DNA of 64,000 bases from Brassica napus. Taxonomy: Eukaryota > Streptophyta > Magnoliopsida > Brassicales > Brassicaceae. The stretch covers positions 14,258,471 through 14,322,470 of the forward strand of contig NC_063446.1 of assembly GCF_020379485.1 (NCBI RefSeq). Direction: 5' to 3'. Position numbers and translations under genes: made by a program. Below the pieces are notes generated by a model. The model saw nothing but the letters and a program-made list of their open reading frames with translations, made no database searches and was not told the DNA's origin. How positions within the stretch are numbered: the stretch's first letter is position 1; each line of letters opens with the position of its first letter. Positions 1 through 12,099 of this stretch are shown piece by piece.

Positions 1-183
1 TTCTTCCCACGAGCAAACCAATACAGGAGAACAATGTGGTTTACCTTAGCATTGGTTACCAGCAAGACTCTCATCTACAGGGTGGAACAATCTTGTATAT
101 GCAAAAAACATCATGAACAAAACCTTTTGTGATTGATCTCTTTGTTGGAGTAGGAAGTGAAGCAGCTTTTAAGTGGTGGTTCT

Positions 184-333
184 TTAAGCACCACAAGTTG
201 CGTTATTGCCTTTCTCGTTCTTCTGCTGTTGTTGTTGACAAAGCTGATCCCTTTCAAGCCTTTGTTGGATAAGCATCCATTGAGCGGCTTTTGGGATCAT
301 GAACAACCATGTTTGTAGTTGTCTGAAGTCGAC
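184..333 (-). CDS. possible terminal exon of an unidentified gene
   Basis: On the minus strand an acceptor (acatag) at 335-334 opens a frame starting VDFRQLQTWLFMIPKAAQ, continuing into a Gln-rich stretch with five consecutive Gln and ending at a TAA at 184-186. That gives 49 codons. A short upstream exon could end near 392 at a gtgagt donor, but the intron is tiny and this is weak. The composition looks coding rather than random. I do not recognise the protein. It lies downstream of the kinase stop at 741, so it is either a separate small gene or a fragment. Positions 1-183 would be its 3' flank; nothing else is visible there. Confidence 0.3.
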   Translation of the reverse strand, partial: VDFRQLQTWLFMIPKAAQWMLIQQRLERDQLCQQQQQKNEKGNNATCGA

Positions 334-740
334 CTATGTACCCAAGAGATGCTGTTGAAGGAGATGATCACGTGTACCCTAGAAACACTCACTTGACATG
401 TTTTTCTAACGTCTGAGATTAATTGATAAGAGGGGTAAAGATAAATTAGTGATACCAAGAAACCAATAATGCTTGCACACAAAAAAAATTCACATTAAGA
501 GTGATTAGAGAAATGTCAGAGACTAACACAAGCACTACATCAGAGAGCGGATACAAACAAAGAACCACGCTCAATCATAATCATACAACATTCTAGATTA
601 GATCAAGTGGTGGCAACAAACAAACAGCAGCAACAACAACAAAAACAACATGAAGCAAACCGCATCCATTATTTTCAGCGAGAAATTACACCAAAAGAGG
701 AGACACTGCGAACCGAGATTATGTACACTTCACACACTTA

Positions 741-2545
741 TCACCGCACTCTGCACGCTGCAGGTCCACCCGGAGAACAACTTTGGTTAGGTGATGACCT
801 GCAAATAGCACCAGGCCCAGCATTCTTTGCAAACCTTCTGTGCATTCTATAGTCAGGCACCCCTCCCATTGCAAACGCAGCTCCTGTTGTTCCACCAGGG
901 ATTAGGGAATCGCTTGTACACTGTAAAGGCTGCAAAGTCTCAACCACATCACTCATCAGTGGCCTAGCTTTGGGGTTCTGACTCAGACAGTAATACGCCA
1001 AGCTGCATGCCTTCTGAGCTGCTTTGACAGAGTATTGGTTCTCCAGCCTCGGGTCAATTATTTGCAGCAGTTTTCTTTTATCGTTCAGCTTCGGCCGAGC
1101 CCAATCGACCAGGTTCTGCTCTTTTCTAGGTCTTGTCTTGTCCACTGACTTTCTTCCCGTCAACATCTCTAGAAGAACAACTCCAAAGCTGTACACATCA
1201 CTTCTGGCCGTCAGGTGTCCTTTGTCATTTGTAACAAAATCAAGTCAGTTAACATGTTTAGATGCATGGTTCGACATCTTACATACCAAATACTATATGG
1301 TAAAACAATAGCAAGCTAGTGAAAGAGAGAGGTAGAGGTGCAAGCGAGCTCCCACATGACATCTAGTTAACTACTCTATTTTTAGGACTTATATAAACAG
1401 TTGAGCATTGCTGCCATCACAGACCATGTTTAAGGGGGAAACATCTAGCTATGGTTATGCATGTCATACCAGTCATCACATATTCAGGGGCAGCATAGCC
1501 GTAAGTGCCCATCACTCGAGTTGACACATGGGTTTCATCACCCTGTGGCCCAGCTTTAGCCAAGCCAAAATCCGAAAGCTTGGCTGTGTAGTCCTGCATG
1601 TTCAACACAAGCTGTGGGAAAGTATTCGCAATATTTGCAGCAATAAAAGAAAAAAAGAATAACACTAGTTACCGAGTCAAGCAGTATATTGGAAGTCTTG
1701 AAATCCCGATAAATAACCGGTCTTTCAGCGTTGTGCAGGAAAGCAAGGCCCTTTGCAGCCCCAAGAGCAATCATCATCCTTCTAGACCAAGATAACGGAG
1801 CTGTGGTTTCTGTAGAGAGAGGCCATGGTTACTGACTTGGTTAATTATACACTACCATGATAGTAACCATTGTTTAAGAAATCGGTAATTAGATGTTTTA
1901 CGAGGGAGTATTGCTTAAGCTCACACCTAGACCAGTATAACCGTTTAGTTTATGACTGATTCGCCACCTAAACAGGATGCTAAGACCGAGCTTTAGGACA
2001 TTGCTAAGAACACATGTCTGGTTTCTCATCATCAGTATGGTCTGACTTATAAACTAGACAAGAATATGAACGGAGGAGAAGGGGGTTTACTTCGAAAGAG
2101 GTGATTCTCAAGGCTGCCTCTCAGCATGAACTCATAAACAAGCAAACGATGATCATCCTCACAGCAGTAACCAATAAGCTTAACGAGGTTGTAATGACGG
2201 AGCTGGCCAAGGAAGTTGACTTCAGTAAGCCACTCACGGTGTCCCTGGAGACCTTCCTTGTTAAGAACCTTGACGGCAACAGGGAGAGACTTGAGGCCAA
2301 GGCGGAGATTGTCATCAATGTAGCCTTTGTAGACAGTGCCGAAGCCGCCTTCTCCGAGGATGTAGTCGGGGCGGAAGCTCTTGGTGATGGTCTCGAGCTC
2401 GAAGAGAGTGAAAGGGATGACGGAAGGAGGAGTGCGAGAGTCGGGAGTAGATGGATCGCTCAGATCTGAGACGGAGCGTGAGTGCTTCATCTGTAGCTGT
2501 TGAGCTGCGAGGTGGAAAGATAGATCAGAATCAAGGGAGTTAAGT

Positions 2546-2598
<53 letters not shown>

Positions 2599-2657
2599 TG
2601 AGCTTGAGCCTGAGGAGTCAAGACGGAAGCTTCGTCTCTAGTGTTGCAGTTGCCCAT
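741..2657 (-). CDS. receptor-like cytoplasmic kinase (RLCK subfamily VII, PBL-like)
   Basis: Five coding exons on the minus strand: 2657-2597, 2504-2091, 1809-1673, 1593-1470 and 1219-741. They sum to 1215 nt, or 404 aa, with consistent phases. The protein starts MGNC, a typical N-myristoylation/palmitoylation signal for plasma-membrane attachment. The Gly-rich loop GEGGFG is near residues 71-76 and the VAVK lysine near 99. The catalytic segment reads YRDFKTSN, so Tyr replaces the His of HRD as is usual in this subfamily. DFG and the activation-segment [10 protein letters not shown] follow. The family relays signals from surface receptors, often in immunity, by Ser/Thr phosphorylation. From memory it is closest to Arabidopsis PBL17 (At2g07180). 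The HPN motif after the C-helix reads HYN. Intron 1 begins directly with a long CT run. Divergent from the plus-strand gene at 3920. Confidence 0.93.
2547..2595. repeat. (GA)n microsatellite in kinase intron 1
   Basis: About 49 bp of uninterrupted GA (CT on the coding strand). It abuts the 5' splice site: the donor GT at 2596-2595 is followed directly by CTCTCT. Confidence 0.95.
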
Positions 2658-3919
2658 TGTCAATGTAGTAGTGGAAAGGATCTCATTTTTCGATTTCAAG
2701 CTGACATTTTTAACCCTAATTGCAATTGGAGAAGATGACAAAGGAAGCTTCGCATGTGGATTGAGAAAACTGATGCTTACTGAAGTGAGTTTAAAATCGG
2801 CTGAAAGGTTAAAAAGATATTACTTTCTTTTCTTTTTTTTGTGTTGGGGGTGTGTCTTGAAGTCGGGCCGATGTAAGAAGAGATGATGGTGTTGAGGAAG
2901 AAGAGGAAGGGAGAAGGAGGAGATGATCACGCGCCCCCGCGAGCCGTAAACACACTCACGTGGCGTGCTTTAACTTGGTTCGGTCTACGCAGGGATGTTA
3001 CTGGTTCTAGGTCCGGATCAAAAATTTTGGAATTTTTTGGGTTCAGTTTACCATGTATGCTACATTTGAATTTTATATGTTGGAATCTGTTCTGTCAATA
3101 ATAACTTCAAATAAATTTTGTAATTCTGTATGAACTATATTTTGAATCCGAATTTGATAATATTTTAAATTTCTATTTTTTAGATTATATTAGAATAAGC
3201 TGAAATTTTGATATTTAGTTTCAAATATTGTTTTCTAATACTAGGTCTGGTTTGAAATATGTTTTTAGTTCTTTCTTTTTTTAGTTTTCATATATTCTTT
3301 AATATCTATTTGAGTTTAGAACAGATTTTGATAATATTCAAATACTTGTAGTTTTTTTTTTGAACAATCAAACACTTTTAGATATTAATGTATTTTTAGA
3401 TATACTGTTTTACAAAATTTAGGTTGCCATCAGTTTAAAGTTTGAACTGTTTCTGAGTTCTGACTATGGTTTAAAAATTTTTTTTTTTGCTTAAACTTTG
3501 TAATCAAAAAAGGTTATAAAAATATTCTAAAGTTGCAAATTGTGTTTTTCTTACATCAAAAATGCTACAGATTGTTGATTTTAAGAAAAAACTAACATAA
3601 AATGAAAATAACAAAAGAAAATAGGCTGTGAAAAATTTTAGGAGAATTTTGAGATTTTAGAAAAAGGTAAAAAACCTCTAAAGTCTAAACCAACCGTACC
3701 TCTATTCAGGTACTTTTATGGATCAAGGATTCAAGATTCAGGTTTTTTTCGGTTTGGATTTTGGTTCAATAACACTACTTCGGTACAGAGTTAAGCCTTT
3801 GACGCGCTTGAACCGGAGTCAGTGGAAAACTTTCTCTCGGTTCGGTCTGTTCCAACAACTCTTCTTCTTCTTTAATCAATCAAATCTTTTTGTTCCGAAT
3901 CAAAAGTGAATCCTTTTCA
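2658..3919. other. divergent intergenic region between kinase and PEP-mutase-like gene
   Basis: 1.26 kb upstream of both genes. It is GC-richer near 2880-3000 and AT-rich with T runs from 3030 to 3700. I see a G-box at 2957-2962 and no convincing gene. Short frames here lack recognisable domains. Confidence 0.6.
2957..2964. promoter_or_regulatory. G-box/ABRE-like element CACGTGGC
   Basis: CACGTGGC in the divergent intergenic region, 300 bp upstream of the kinase start and 956 bp upstream of the other gene's start. bZIP and bHLH factors bind such sites. Function here is inferred only from sequence and position. Confidence 0.35.
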
Positions 3920-6022
3920 ATGGCAACACTAAGCTCTTACACCTCTTCTCCTCCTCGAATTCTTCATCGTCAACAATCTAAACCCATCCTCTTCCCTCCA
4001 GATTCCACCCCCTCCATCAGACAGCTATATACAAAACCCATCTCTGTCTCGAGACGATCCCGTGGCGCCATTAACGCCACCGCAGCAGCTTCCGACACCT
4101 CTGGAAACTCAAACGCATCTTCTCCGGCGAAGAAGCTAAGAGAGATCATGCAATCCCCTGGTGTCCTTCAGGGTCCTTGCTGCTTCGATGCTCTTAGTGC
4201 TAAGCTCGTCGAACGAGCTGGGTTTCCTTACTGTCTCACCACTGGTAATGATCTATCAATCTGATAACCCAATTCTTAAAATTGAAGACTTTACAGTTTT
4301 CTTTAGCTCAATTCAACGAAACATGTTTGCTTTTTTTTTATCTTTATGTATATATATGTATATTGCTTTTGCTGATTACTTTCTACGCAAGTTAGGGTTC
4401 TCAATTTCAGCACTGGTTATTGCGAAGTCCATCTTAAAGTTGAAGACTTTAGCTTAAAATTTAAGAAAGATGTTTGCTTTTCGAGCTTTTATGTATATAT
4501 GTATTGATGATTTATCTTTCTATGGAAGTTAGGGTTCTCAATTTCAGCAGCTAGGGTTGGTTTACCTGATAAAGGACTCATTTCTTATGGAGAAATGGTT
4601 GACCAAGGTCAACAGATCACTCAGGCTGTATCCATTCCGGTGATTGGAGACGGTGGCAATGGGTTTGGTAACGCCATGAATGTTAAGAGAACAGTCAAGG
4701 GGTATATCAAAGCTGGATTTGCTGGAATCATAATCAACGATCAGGTTTCTAGTGGCGGCGGGAGAGGAGTGGTTTCTAGAGAGGAGGCAGTGATGCGTGT
4801 CAAAGCTGCGGTTGATACGCGTAGAGAGTGTGGTTCAGACATTGTCATTGTAGCTCAAACTGATTCTAGAGAAGTGATATCTCTGGAGGAATCGTTTAGT
4901 AGGGCGAGAGCTTTTACAGATGCTGGAGCAGATGTTCTCTCCGTTGATTCTCTGGTGTCTAGAGAAGAGATGAAATCATTCTGCAATGTCTATCCACTAG
5001 TTCCTAAACTGGTAACACTTCACTTTGCGCCTTGGATTACTCTAAATCTTGATATGAAGTTACATTTGTGTGCTGTTAATCTAGGCTAATATGCTTGAGA
5101 CTGGTGGGAAAATTCCGATGCTAAACCCGCTTGAGATAGAAGAGATTGGATATAAGCTAGTTGCATATCCACTTTCCTTGATTGGGGTATCAATTCGAGC
5201 AATGCAGGTGAGTGAACGACTGTATTTTTGTCAATAATGTGTCTTGGTCAAGAGACTTATAGTATGTAGAAGCATTGCAGGACGCTCTATTGGCGATAAA
5301 GGGTGGTAGGATTCCTCCACCAGGAAGCATGCCTTCTTTAGAAGAAATTGAGGAGATTCTTGGCTATGACACATACCGTGAGGAAGAGAAGCGGTATGCT
5401 ACATCCTCCTCATCTGATAGAGGTGAGAAACATCAAGGTCTTCAGTTGTATGACCTTTGGGAAAATATCAGTCAATAGTAACTGTATTTTTTTACCATGT
5501 ATAAGGGTCTAGCAGAAGAAGCGTATATGGTGGTAACCAACGAGTTGTGCAAGATGATTCAGAACAGAGAGTGGATCCGGTTGTTGAAGTCATGATACCT
5601 GAGGTGGTTTCTAATGAATCCAGAAACCCCTTTTCCAGAATCTGGTCAAGGTCTCTGAGGATCAAGATCATTGGACGTGATGGGATTGAGAAACTCGACG
5701 TCAGAATCCCGGTACGTCTTATTGTAATGTATGTTTCTCTGAACTGGTTGATGTAAAGCAAAACCTGTCTTTATGGTTGGAGCAGGCTGGATTCTTGGAA
5801 GGTGTCACCAATATTGTCCCAGGTAATTCTAAGTCTTCTTCGTTGTTCTGCTTGTTCAGTTTCTGCCTCGGTGACAATGACAGAGCCTGGGGCCTTTTTG
5901 TAGCTTTAGGAGGCGTGAACCTGAAGCAATTGATGGACGATGCAGCTGATGAAGTCGGAGGGAAACTTCTGTTGGACTTTAAAGACACTGCTGGTGATAG
6001 AATCCAAGTCTTTTTGGAATGA
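3920..6022 (+). CDS. isocitrate lyase/PEP mutase superfamily protein, probably plastid-targeted, catalytic motifs degraded
   Basis: Seven exons: 3920-4244, 4533-5011, 5085-5207, 5281-5422, 5506-5711, 5786-5822 and 5904-6022, totalling 1431 nt or 476 aa with closed frame. The Ser/Thr/Arg-rich first 60 residues suggest a chloroplast transit peptide. The TIM-barrel core follows (GPCCFDALSAKLVERAGF, then ARVGLPDKGLISYGEM). Residues about 395-476 form an extra C-terminal region (RIWSRSLRIKIIGRDG to the end). From memory the nearest Arabidopsis gene is At2g43180, annotated as PEP carboxylase/PEP mutase family. Family members cleave or rearrange C-C or C-P bonds with Mg2+. Three signatures are altered: DxD reads DGG (148-150), the KxCGH active-site loop is replaced by SSGGGRG (181-187), and ARTD reads AQTD (216-219). 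The frame is otherwise open, so this may be a non-catalytic or early-decaying copy. The start is the ATG at 3920; an in-frame ATG at 3890 would add 10 residues. Confidence 0.88.
4277..4550 (+). repeat. tandem duplication of an intron/exon border in intron 1
   Basis: Two copies of about 115-135 bp. Both run from a TTGAAGACTTTA-type start through GATGTTTGC-type and TATGTATATATGTAT segments to AAGTTAGGGTTCTCAATTTC. The first ends at about 4411 and the second reaches the true exon 2. The first copy therefore carries a decoy acceptor and the first bases of exon 2. Confidence 0.8.
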
Positions 6023-6027
6023 CAATG

Positions 6028-6041
6028 AATAAATAAATAAA
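6028..6041 (+). terminator. overlapping AATAAA polyadenylation signals
   Basis: Overlapping AATAAA hexamers begin 6 bp after the stop of the PEP-mutase-like gene. The convergent epsin stop lies at 6394, so 371 bp separate the two coding regions. Confidence 0.5.
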
Positions 6042-6393
6042 GTATATAAAGTCGAGAACATGCAAGAAAGACAAAATATTTTATTTGTTCCGTGAATGGG
6101 AAATGTTGTACACATTCAATACGCGAAACCCTCAAAAATAGAATCTGTGTAGTATATATCAATTTATACGCATATAACAAAGGAAACGAAGAGTGTAGAA
6201 AATCCTGATGCTGAGATGAATAATGTAACCTGAGTACTTCCGTGAAGCGGCTGACCAATCCGACTATTTTATCGCCTGATAGATATTATATGTCCCAGGT
6301 AAAAATGAAAAGAAGCAGAGAGGTACGGAACCAGAGTGTTCTCTTCTCGACTTTACAAGTGGAGGGTCTTGTCAGTAATGGTTTGGCTTGATC

Positions 6394-9300
6394 TTACCTG
6401 TACCCACCACCATACGATTGTTGAGGGTTATAACCGCCTTGACCCATCATTGGATTATAGTTGTTGTTGCCTGGCATGTTCGGACCAGGGACCATTCCTT
6501 GGTTTTGTGGTTGCATCGGATAACCTTGGCCATATCCTCCACCCATGTTCATGCCTGGTCCCATTCCCATACCCATGGGTTGGTTTTGGTTCATTCCTGG
6601 TCCCATTCCCATACCCATTGGTTGATTTGGGTTCATGCCTGGTCCCATTCCCATACCCATGTGTTGGTTTTGGTTCATACCCCCATAACCACCGCCGCCC
6701 ATGGGCATGCCAGAGCCTACCATTGGATTTGGAGGAGGTCTCATAGCAGTTGCACCCGCACGACCTAAGCCAGTGCCTGATCCCATTGCTTTACCCATGT
6801 TGATAGTCGATGTTGCTGGTGGTGTATTTGTCGGTTTCTCTAGCCGTTTTTCTCTCCTGTTGATCGCCTCAAAGTCAACTCCTATGTCTGCCAATGGATT
6901 TGTTTTAGCTGCACATAAGTAGAAAACAGAAAAAGATGTTAGAAAATATTGCTTAAAACAGGGGTTTTTGGTTGCTTTCATTCACATGTTGTGGTGGAAA
7001 TCTATCTTACGTCCAGATATGTTAAAGTTAACAAGTCCCCTGCTCAATGTGTCTGCCCAGACTGATGATTTTGGCTCGAACTTTTTCTGAGGCGGAGGAA
7101 CGATCTCAATCGCTCCTGTTATAGGTGTGAGATCTGAATGGGATGATGACGATGAAGTCACAGCGCTTGTTGGTCCAGCTTGTGTAAACATGTCTCCCAT
7201 GAAATTGTTGTTCCCTTGACTAGTAACAGGCCCGGATTGAGTTCTTTGTGGAGCATGAGAAGGCGACATTTCATGACCCTGGTGTGTCATGAACTGACCA
7301 GCTGGCCCACTTGGGGTAGAGTAAGGGGTCTGCGAGCTCGATGAAGTGGCAGCAACTGGCCGTGGATGGAAGCTTTCGCTTGTAGGGTGTGAAGTGACTA
7401 CTCCAGGATTGTAAACGGCTGAGCCAGGCTGGTGCATGAAGCCTCCATTGTGAAACGGTGTGGCTCCCGTCGTATTTTGTGAATGAGGAACCATGTTATA
7501 TGGTTGTACAGCTTGCCCAAATGGAGTTTGTCCAGGCATGTTTGGGGCTGTAGATACCGGCTGAGGGTGATATCCCTCGTACATGTTGTTTCCACTGGGA
7601 GGAAACTGAGATGTTGGTACTGAGGCACTCGATTGTTGAGGGACTGAAACTTGAGGACCAGACGGGGGGAGTATGCCAGCAAGAATATCAAAATCATTGT
7701 CAGATGTGTCGAACTGCTCTTGAAGAAAACCTGGTGAGTTTGATGGAGGTTGCATATTCTGAACACCAGGTTCGGGATTGGCAACAGTAGAAAATGAGTC
7801 CCCAAAGCCAAAGTTACGAGCTGTATCAGGATGAGTGACCTCCGAGGTGAAGGCTGGTGGTGTTGGCTGGAAAGGAGCACCAAAGCTTTGCTGCGGGTTT
7901 GAGTCGCTGTCCGTAGAAGTGAAGGCTTTGAAAGGAGATTCACCGAATGGATCATCAAATGTCTGTATAATGGGGGATGATTTAGTCAGCAATAATCAAA
8001 ATGTTACAAAGAAAAAGAAGGCATCCGCGAGTACAACTGCTTAATCCCTCTGTCAATACCTGAGCTGATGGCTGAGATGTAGAAAACGATGGAGCATTGG
8101 CTTGTCCATTGGTTTCAACAGAGGTAGACTCAGCCGGTACAATGGCCAAAGGATTTGGCGAAAATACGTCTGCAAGGGAGCCAAGCAAGTCCATCTCAAC
8201 ACTGTTTGAGGTGGGAGGAGCAGATGTAGAAGCCATTGTTGGAGGAGCTGAAACACCGTCCGCAGATGCATATGCTGGAGGACAAGCTGGGAAAGATACG
8301 AAGCACAACGCTCACTCAGAACAAGCAGAAAGGTTAATGGAATAACAATATAAAAACCAAACTAACAATAAAATTTGATCTCTATGGAGCAGAGGAGTTT
8401 GAAAGGCAAAAACAAACAATGAACATAAAGAATCGCAAACTTTGAGAACTCTGTACCTGAAAACGCACAGCGTGGATCAAATTCATCAAAAGCCTCAATG
8501 TTCTGAGGAGAAGATTCATTATCAAAACCAGTAGATTTATTGTCTGTGTTGTTTCCAGCAGGAGGAGAAGCAACCGTTGGAGCAGCTATTTGTGGGGCAG
8601 AGGGAGAAGCAGCTCCTGGAGTAATAGCTTGTGGGGGAGGAGAACCAGCTCCTGGAGCAACAGCTTGTGGGGGAGGAGAACCAGCTTCTGGAGCAGCAGC
8701 TTGTGGGGTCTCTCCACCATCCCTGGCATAAAAAGATTCATCAGAACCAATAAAACGAAGGTAGCTCTAATTCTGCATAGCAGAGAATTATCACCTTTCA
8801 CTATATACAGGACTCCTTGAGTCACTGACAGCCTCTTCATAACTAGGTGGAGCACCAATATTTTGTTCAGAAAATTTCCTCTGGAGCTGCCCTCTGTCAT
8901 ATAAACCCGAAAGAAGTTATGACTTATAAGTTGACATAAATCCACAAAACTTAATACAATAAGAAAAAGGCCTAAACTTAGTTACCTCCCATCCTGAGAA
9001 CTGTCATCAGCTCGAGCACCACTACCCCTACACGATAAAGATGAATGTTTCATTGTATAAGTGGAACTAGGCTAAGAAGAGGCTCGATACATGCTTTTTT
9101 GGCATCTATCACAATCAAATATTTTATCCCGTGTATATGTTTAATCTCAAAACTATTCCTTTTTAGATCAAGTCCAAAGGAAAGGTGAAACTTTAGATCA
9201 ACATACCTTGATGAATGGCCATCATCCTCAAATGTCCGTTCCCTTTCTGAACTTCTACCTCGTGACCCATTTTGGTAGTTATCAACACTTCTGCTCCTTC

Positions 9301-10762
9301 CTCTGTAATCATCTTCCCTGTTACCATCTCTCCCATACCGGTCTTCAGAGTCTCTGGAGTGACGATCTCCATCACGGCTATTTCTATCATCATCCCTATA
9401 ACCATATTCCCTTTCTCTTCCATAACTACTTCGCTCTTCATCCCGGGATCCGTAATCATATTTGTCCCCGTATCCTCCTGAAGGCTTATACATCCCACCT
9501 GGTGCTGAGCTGCGATACCTGTTGTGAAAATAATGTCAGGTTAATATGTCCAGCTCCCGAAGCATATTTTTAAACTACAAATGAAATAGACTACTAAGAG
9601 GCATAATAACAGTTGTGAGGCCACTAGGTACAAATGAAATCAGACAAGGGTCCAGCGAGGCTAAAATAGAGAGGAAACTACAACAATTAAAAAAACAAAG
9701 ATACAATTACAAGCAAACTTACTTATCTCTGTTGGCTGAAGCCTTCTCTCTGACCTCAGCTATTCTCTCTTTGTCATTGACCAACGCCACCAGGCTCTGT
9801 GATTTCTTCCTAACATTGGTTCCTTGATCTCTACCACCGGAATCAATATACTGGAAATCGGACAATGTCTACCACATGGAAAATGGATAAAATGTCAGAA
9901 GGTCAACTGCTAAGATACAGAACGAAAGGATTCTTTCGATGCTGAATACTTATAATATAATGTACTCAGCATGGTCATTACCGAAATTTGATATGCACGC
10001 TCTCTAATCTCTTTAATAACACGTTCTGACCCATGGCCTACCATGTACTCCAAAACTGTCAAAGCCTGAAGTGGATAGGAGGGGAAAAACCAACAGGAAA
10101 TTGTTTCATTCACTTGCTACAGCAATACAAACAAGAAATAAACCAACAAGGGATTTGTTTTCTTTACCTTAAAGACATGCCGCCAGTTTTTTCCAGTGTC
10201 GCTAAGTCGTTTCCATATGACCCCCATGATCAACTGGTATTCATGGCTGCAGGAAAAGTAACATTTCTGTTATTGCTGTGCATTATCCTCACTACAGAAA
10301 AACAGAGCAGTGGGAAGGTAGCAGTAATTACTAATTTCTTGAAGCTTGCGCAATATCAGCAAGAAGAGAACCATGAGGACCCCATGGCTCGTTGCTAGTA
10401 GCATCTAGAACCTGAAGAGGAAAAACCAGAGGTGAGAAACAACATGAAACTATATTGTATATATTGCTTTAAATTGGTAACCATATTAGCCGGAGGAGGA
10501 GTTCTACAAAGAAAAGCTTCTCTATTTACTTTAAGCTAAACTCAACCAAAAGAGATCAGAAAGGAAGGAGCTATGCTAAAAGAGTATCCTTTACCTTTTG
10601 TTCTATTCCAGGCACTTTGAGCACTTTCTTGTTGACCTCTCTCTTGCTACAAAAACAAACAGAACGTATAATCAAGCATGGTTAATGAAAAAAAAAATAT
10701 TTCACAGAGCGATTACAAAATACTCACAGGTCTCTGACAGTTTGACCGAAGACTTTCTTCAT
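6394..10762 (-). CDS. epsin (ENTH-domain clathrin adaptor), EPSIN2/EPSIN3-like
   Basis: Thirteen coding exons on the minus strand: 10762-10728, 10646-10595, 10411-10332, 10246-10168, 10065-9982, 9868-9723, 9518-9207, 9027-8986, 8893-8795, 8722-8457, 8286-8060, 7962-7011 and 6908-6394. They sum to 2889 nt, or 962 aa, in frame. Residues 1 to about 145 are an ENTH domain starting [20 protein letters not shown], with SNEPWGPHG and [18 protein letters not shown] binds phosphoinositides and bends membranes. A charged Arg/Asp/Tyr-rich segment, Pro/Ala/Gln-rich linkers, DPF motifs and a Gly/Met/Asn/Gln-rich tail follow. Plant epsins couple cargo sorting with clathrin at the Golgi/TGN or plasma membrane. 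From memory the best match is Arabidopsis EPSIN2 (At2g43160), somewhat shorter. A 5' UTR exon probably lies at 11260-11400, ending at a gtacgt donor. Confidence 0.93.
6551..6680 (-). repeat. in-frame 42-bp repeats encoding the epsin tail
   Basis: Three tandem copies of a 14-residue unit resembling [14 protein letters not shown] in the last exon. The length is a multiple of three, so copy-number change keeps the frame. Confidence 0.85.
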
Positions 10763-12099
10763 CTTCGTTTTGTGTTAAACGCCCTCTAAGAAGTCTGTTG
10801 CAAAACTTATATGATCACCCTTTGCTGCGAACTGTTTCAAACAAACATATATCACAACGAATAGAAGATGAATATCAAAGTGAATCGTCCTTCAGCATAA
10901 GTTGGTATTTCATTGAAGTTAATAGAAGATGAATTCAACAATAACACAAGCCGTAAGCGAGCAACATGCATCAAAATCATATAATTGAGCAAGGAATGGG
11001 ACACACAAATCAATCAGCAAAAAATGACGTGAACATGATTGACTGCTTCTTCCTTCAGATTCAACCTTAAAAAAAAACACATTATAATCAAATCAAAATC
11101 GATCAATTCGGGAAGACTGACATTCAAAATGCAGCCAACTACCACAGATCTTAAGCAAATCTATCGCCTCTACACGAATAGTGATCAGAACCAGCTCGTC
11201 GGGAGAATCTCTCAAACACATAGATCTATAATGAAATCCAAACGAACGCTAAGCGATAATACGTACGGAAATGTGCGCTTGATGCCAAATCGGATCGCGA
11301 ATCTGTGAGGGACGGAGAAGAGGAAGAAACGCCGATATAGAGAGAGATTCAGCAAAGACGCGAAGCTTATGATCTCTCTCTCTCTCTCCTTCCTGCGTTT
11401 TAGATTCAATCGAATCCTTAGAGAGAGAGAGGAAGGGAAGAGAAACAGCAACCAGAAGTGGAAAATTCAATAGATTAATAAATAAAGGTAAATAAATGAA
11501 AATAAAATAAAGAGAATAATTTAAGACAGCGTAGCGCATCTAACACGCAGAATATTAAGGAGAGGCTCCCAAAATCACTCGGCTGTTTCTTCTTCATTTT
11601 CCTACTATTTAATTGATCATAACATATATGATTATTACATTTGTCTTAGCACGTTCTATATTTGAATTTCATGTACAAGAATGTTACACAAAAATGTACA
11701 TTCCCATAGCCTCCTACTATACAAGATTTGAAATCAAAGATATGTTTTTTATAGGTAATAATGATTTTTTCGATTATAACGTCATTTACATGTTTAATTA
11801 GTGTTTAGATCAAGGGAAAGGCATTAGTTAAAACAGAAAAAATCAAGGGAAAGGATGATTGTTTCATTTAAATTAACAGAGATAAATGATATTTTCTGTT
11901 TCAAATTAATAGATACTAGGAGTATAGTCCCGCTCAGGGGTCGTTATGGACGTAATTGTTGTTTCATATAAGTATGTGGAGGTGATATAATGTGTTTTGC
12001 TGTTGTCTTTGATTTGCCGAGATTTTTATTTTAATAGGAGTGAGGGAGGGGGATGATGAAGTCTCTGAGCGTTTGGCTTATTTTAGTTAGGTCACAGGC
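10763..12099. other. epsin 5' region and intergenic DNA
   Basis: 10763-11450 holds the probable epsin 5' UTR, including its intron and a CT-rich stretch at 11370-11430. 11450-12099 is AT-rich with no supported gene. Confidence 0.5.

Noticed and set aside
607..852. 81-codon plus-strand ORF near the kinase 3' end
   Set aside because: Poly-Gln start is low complexity and it overlaps the kinase last exon on the opposite strand.
2101..2469. 122-codon plus-strand ORF opposite kinase exon 2
   Set aside because: Antisense shadow of the kinase domain.
5719..6258. 179-codon minus-strand ORF opposite the PEP-mutase-like 3' end
   Set aside because: Antisense to well-supported exons; no domain.
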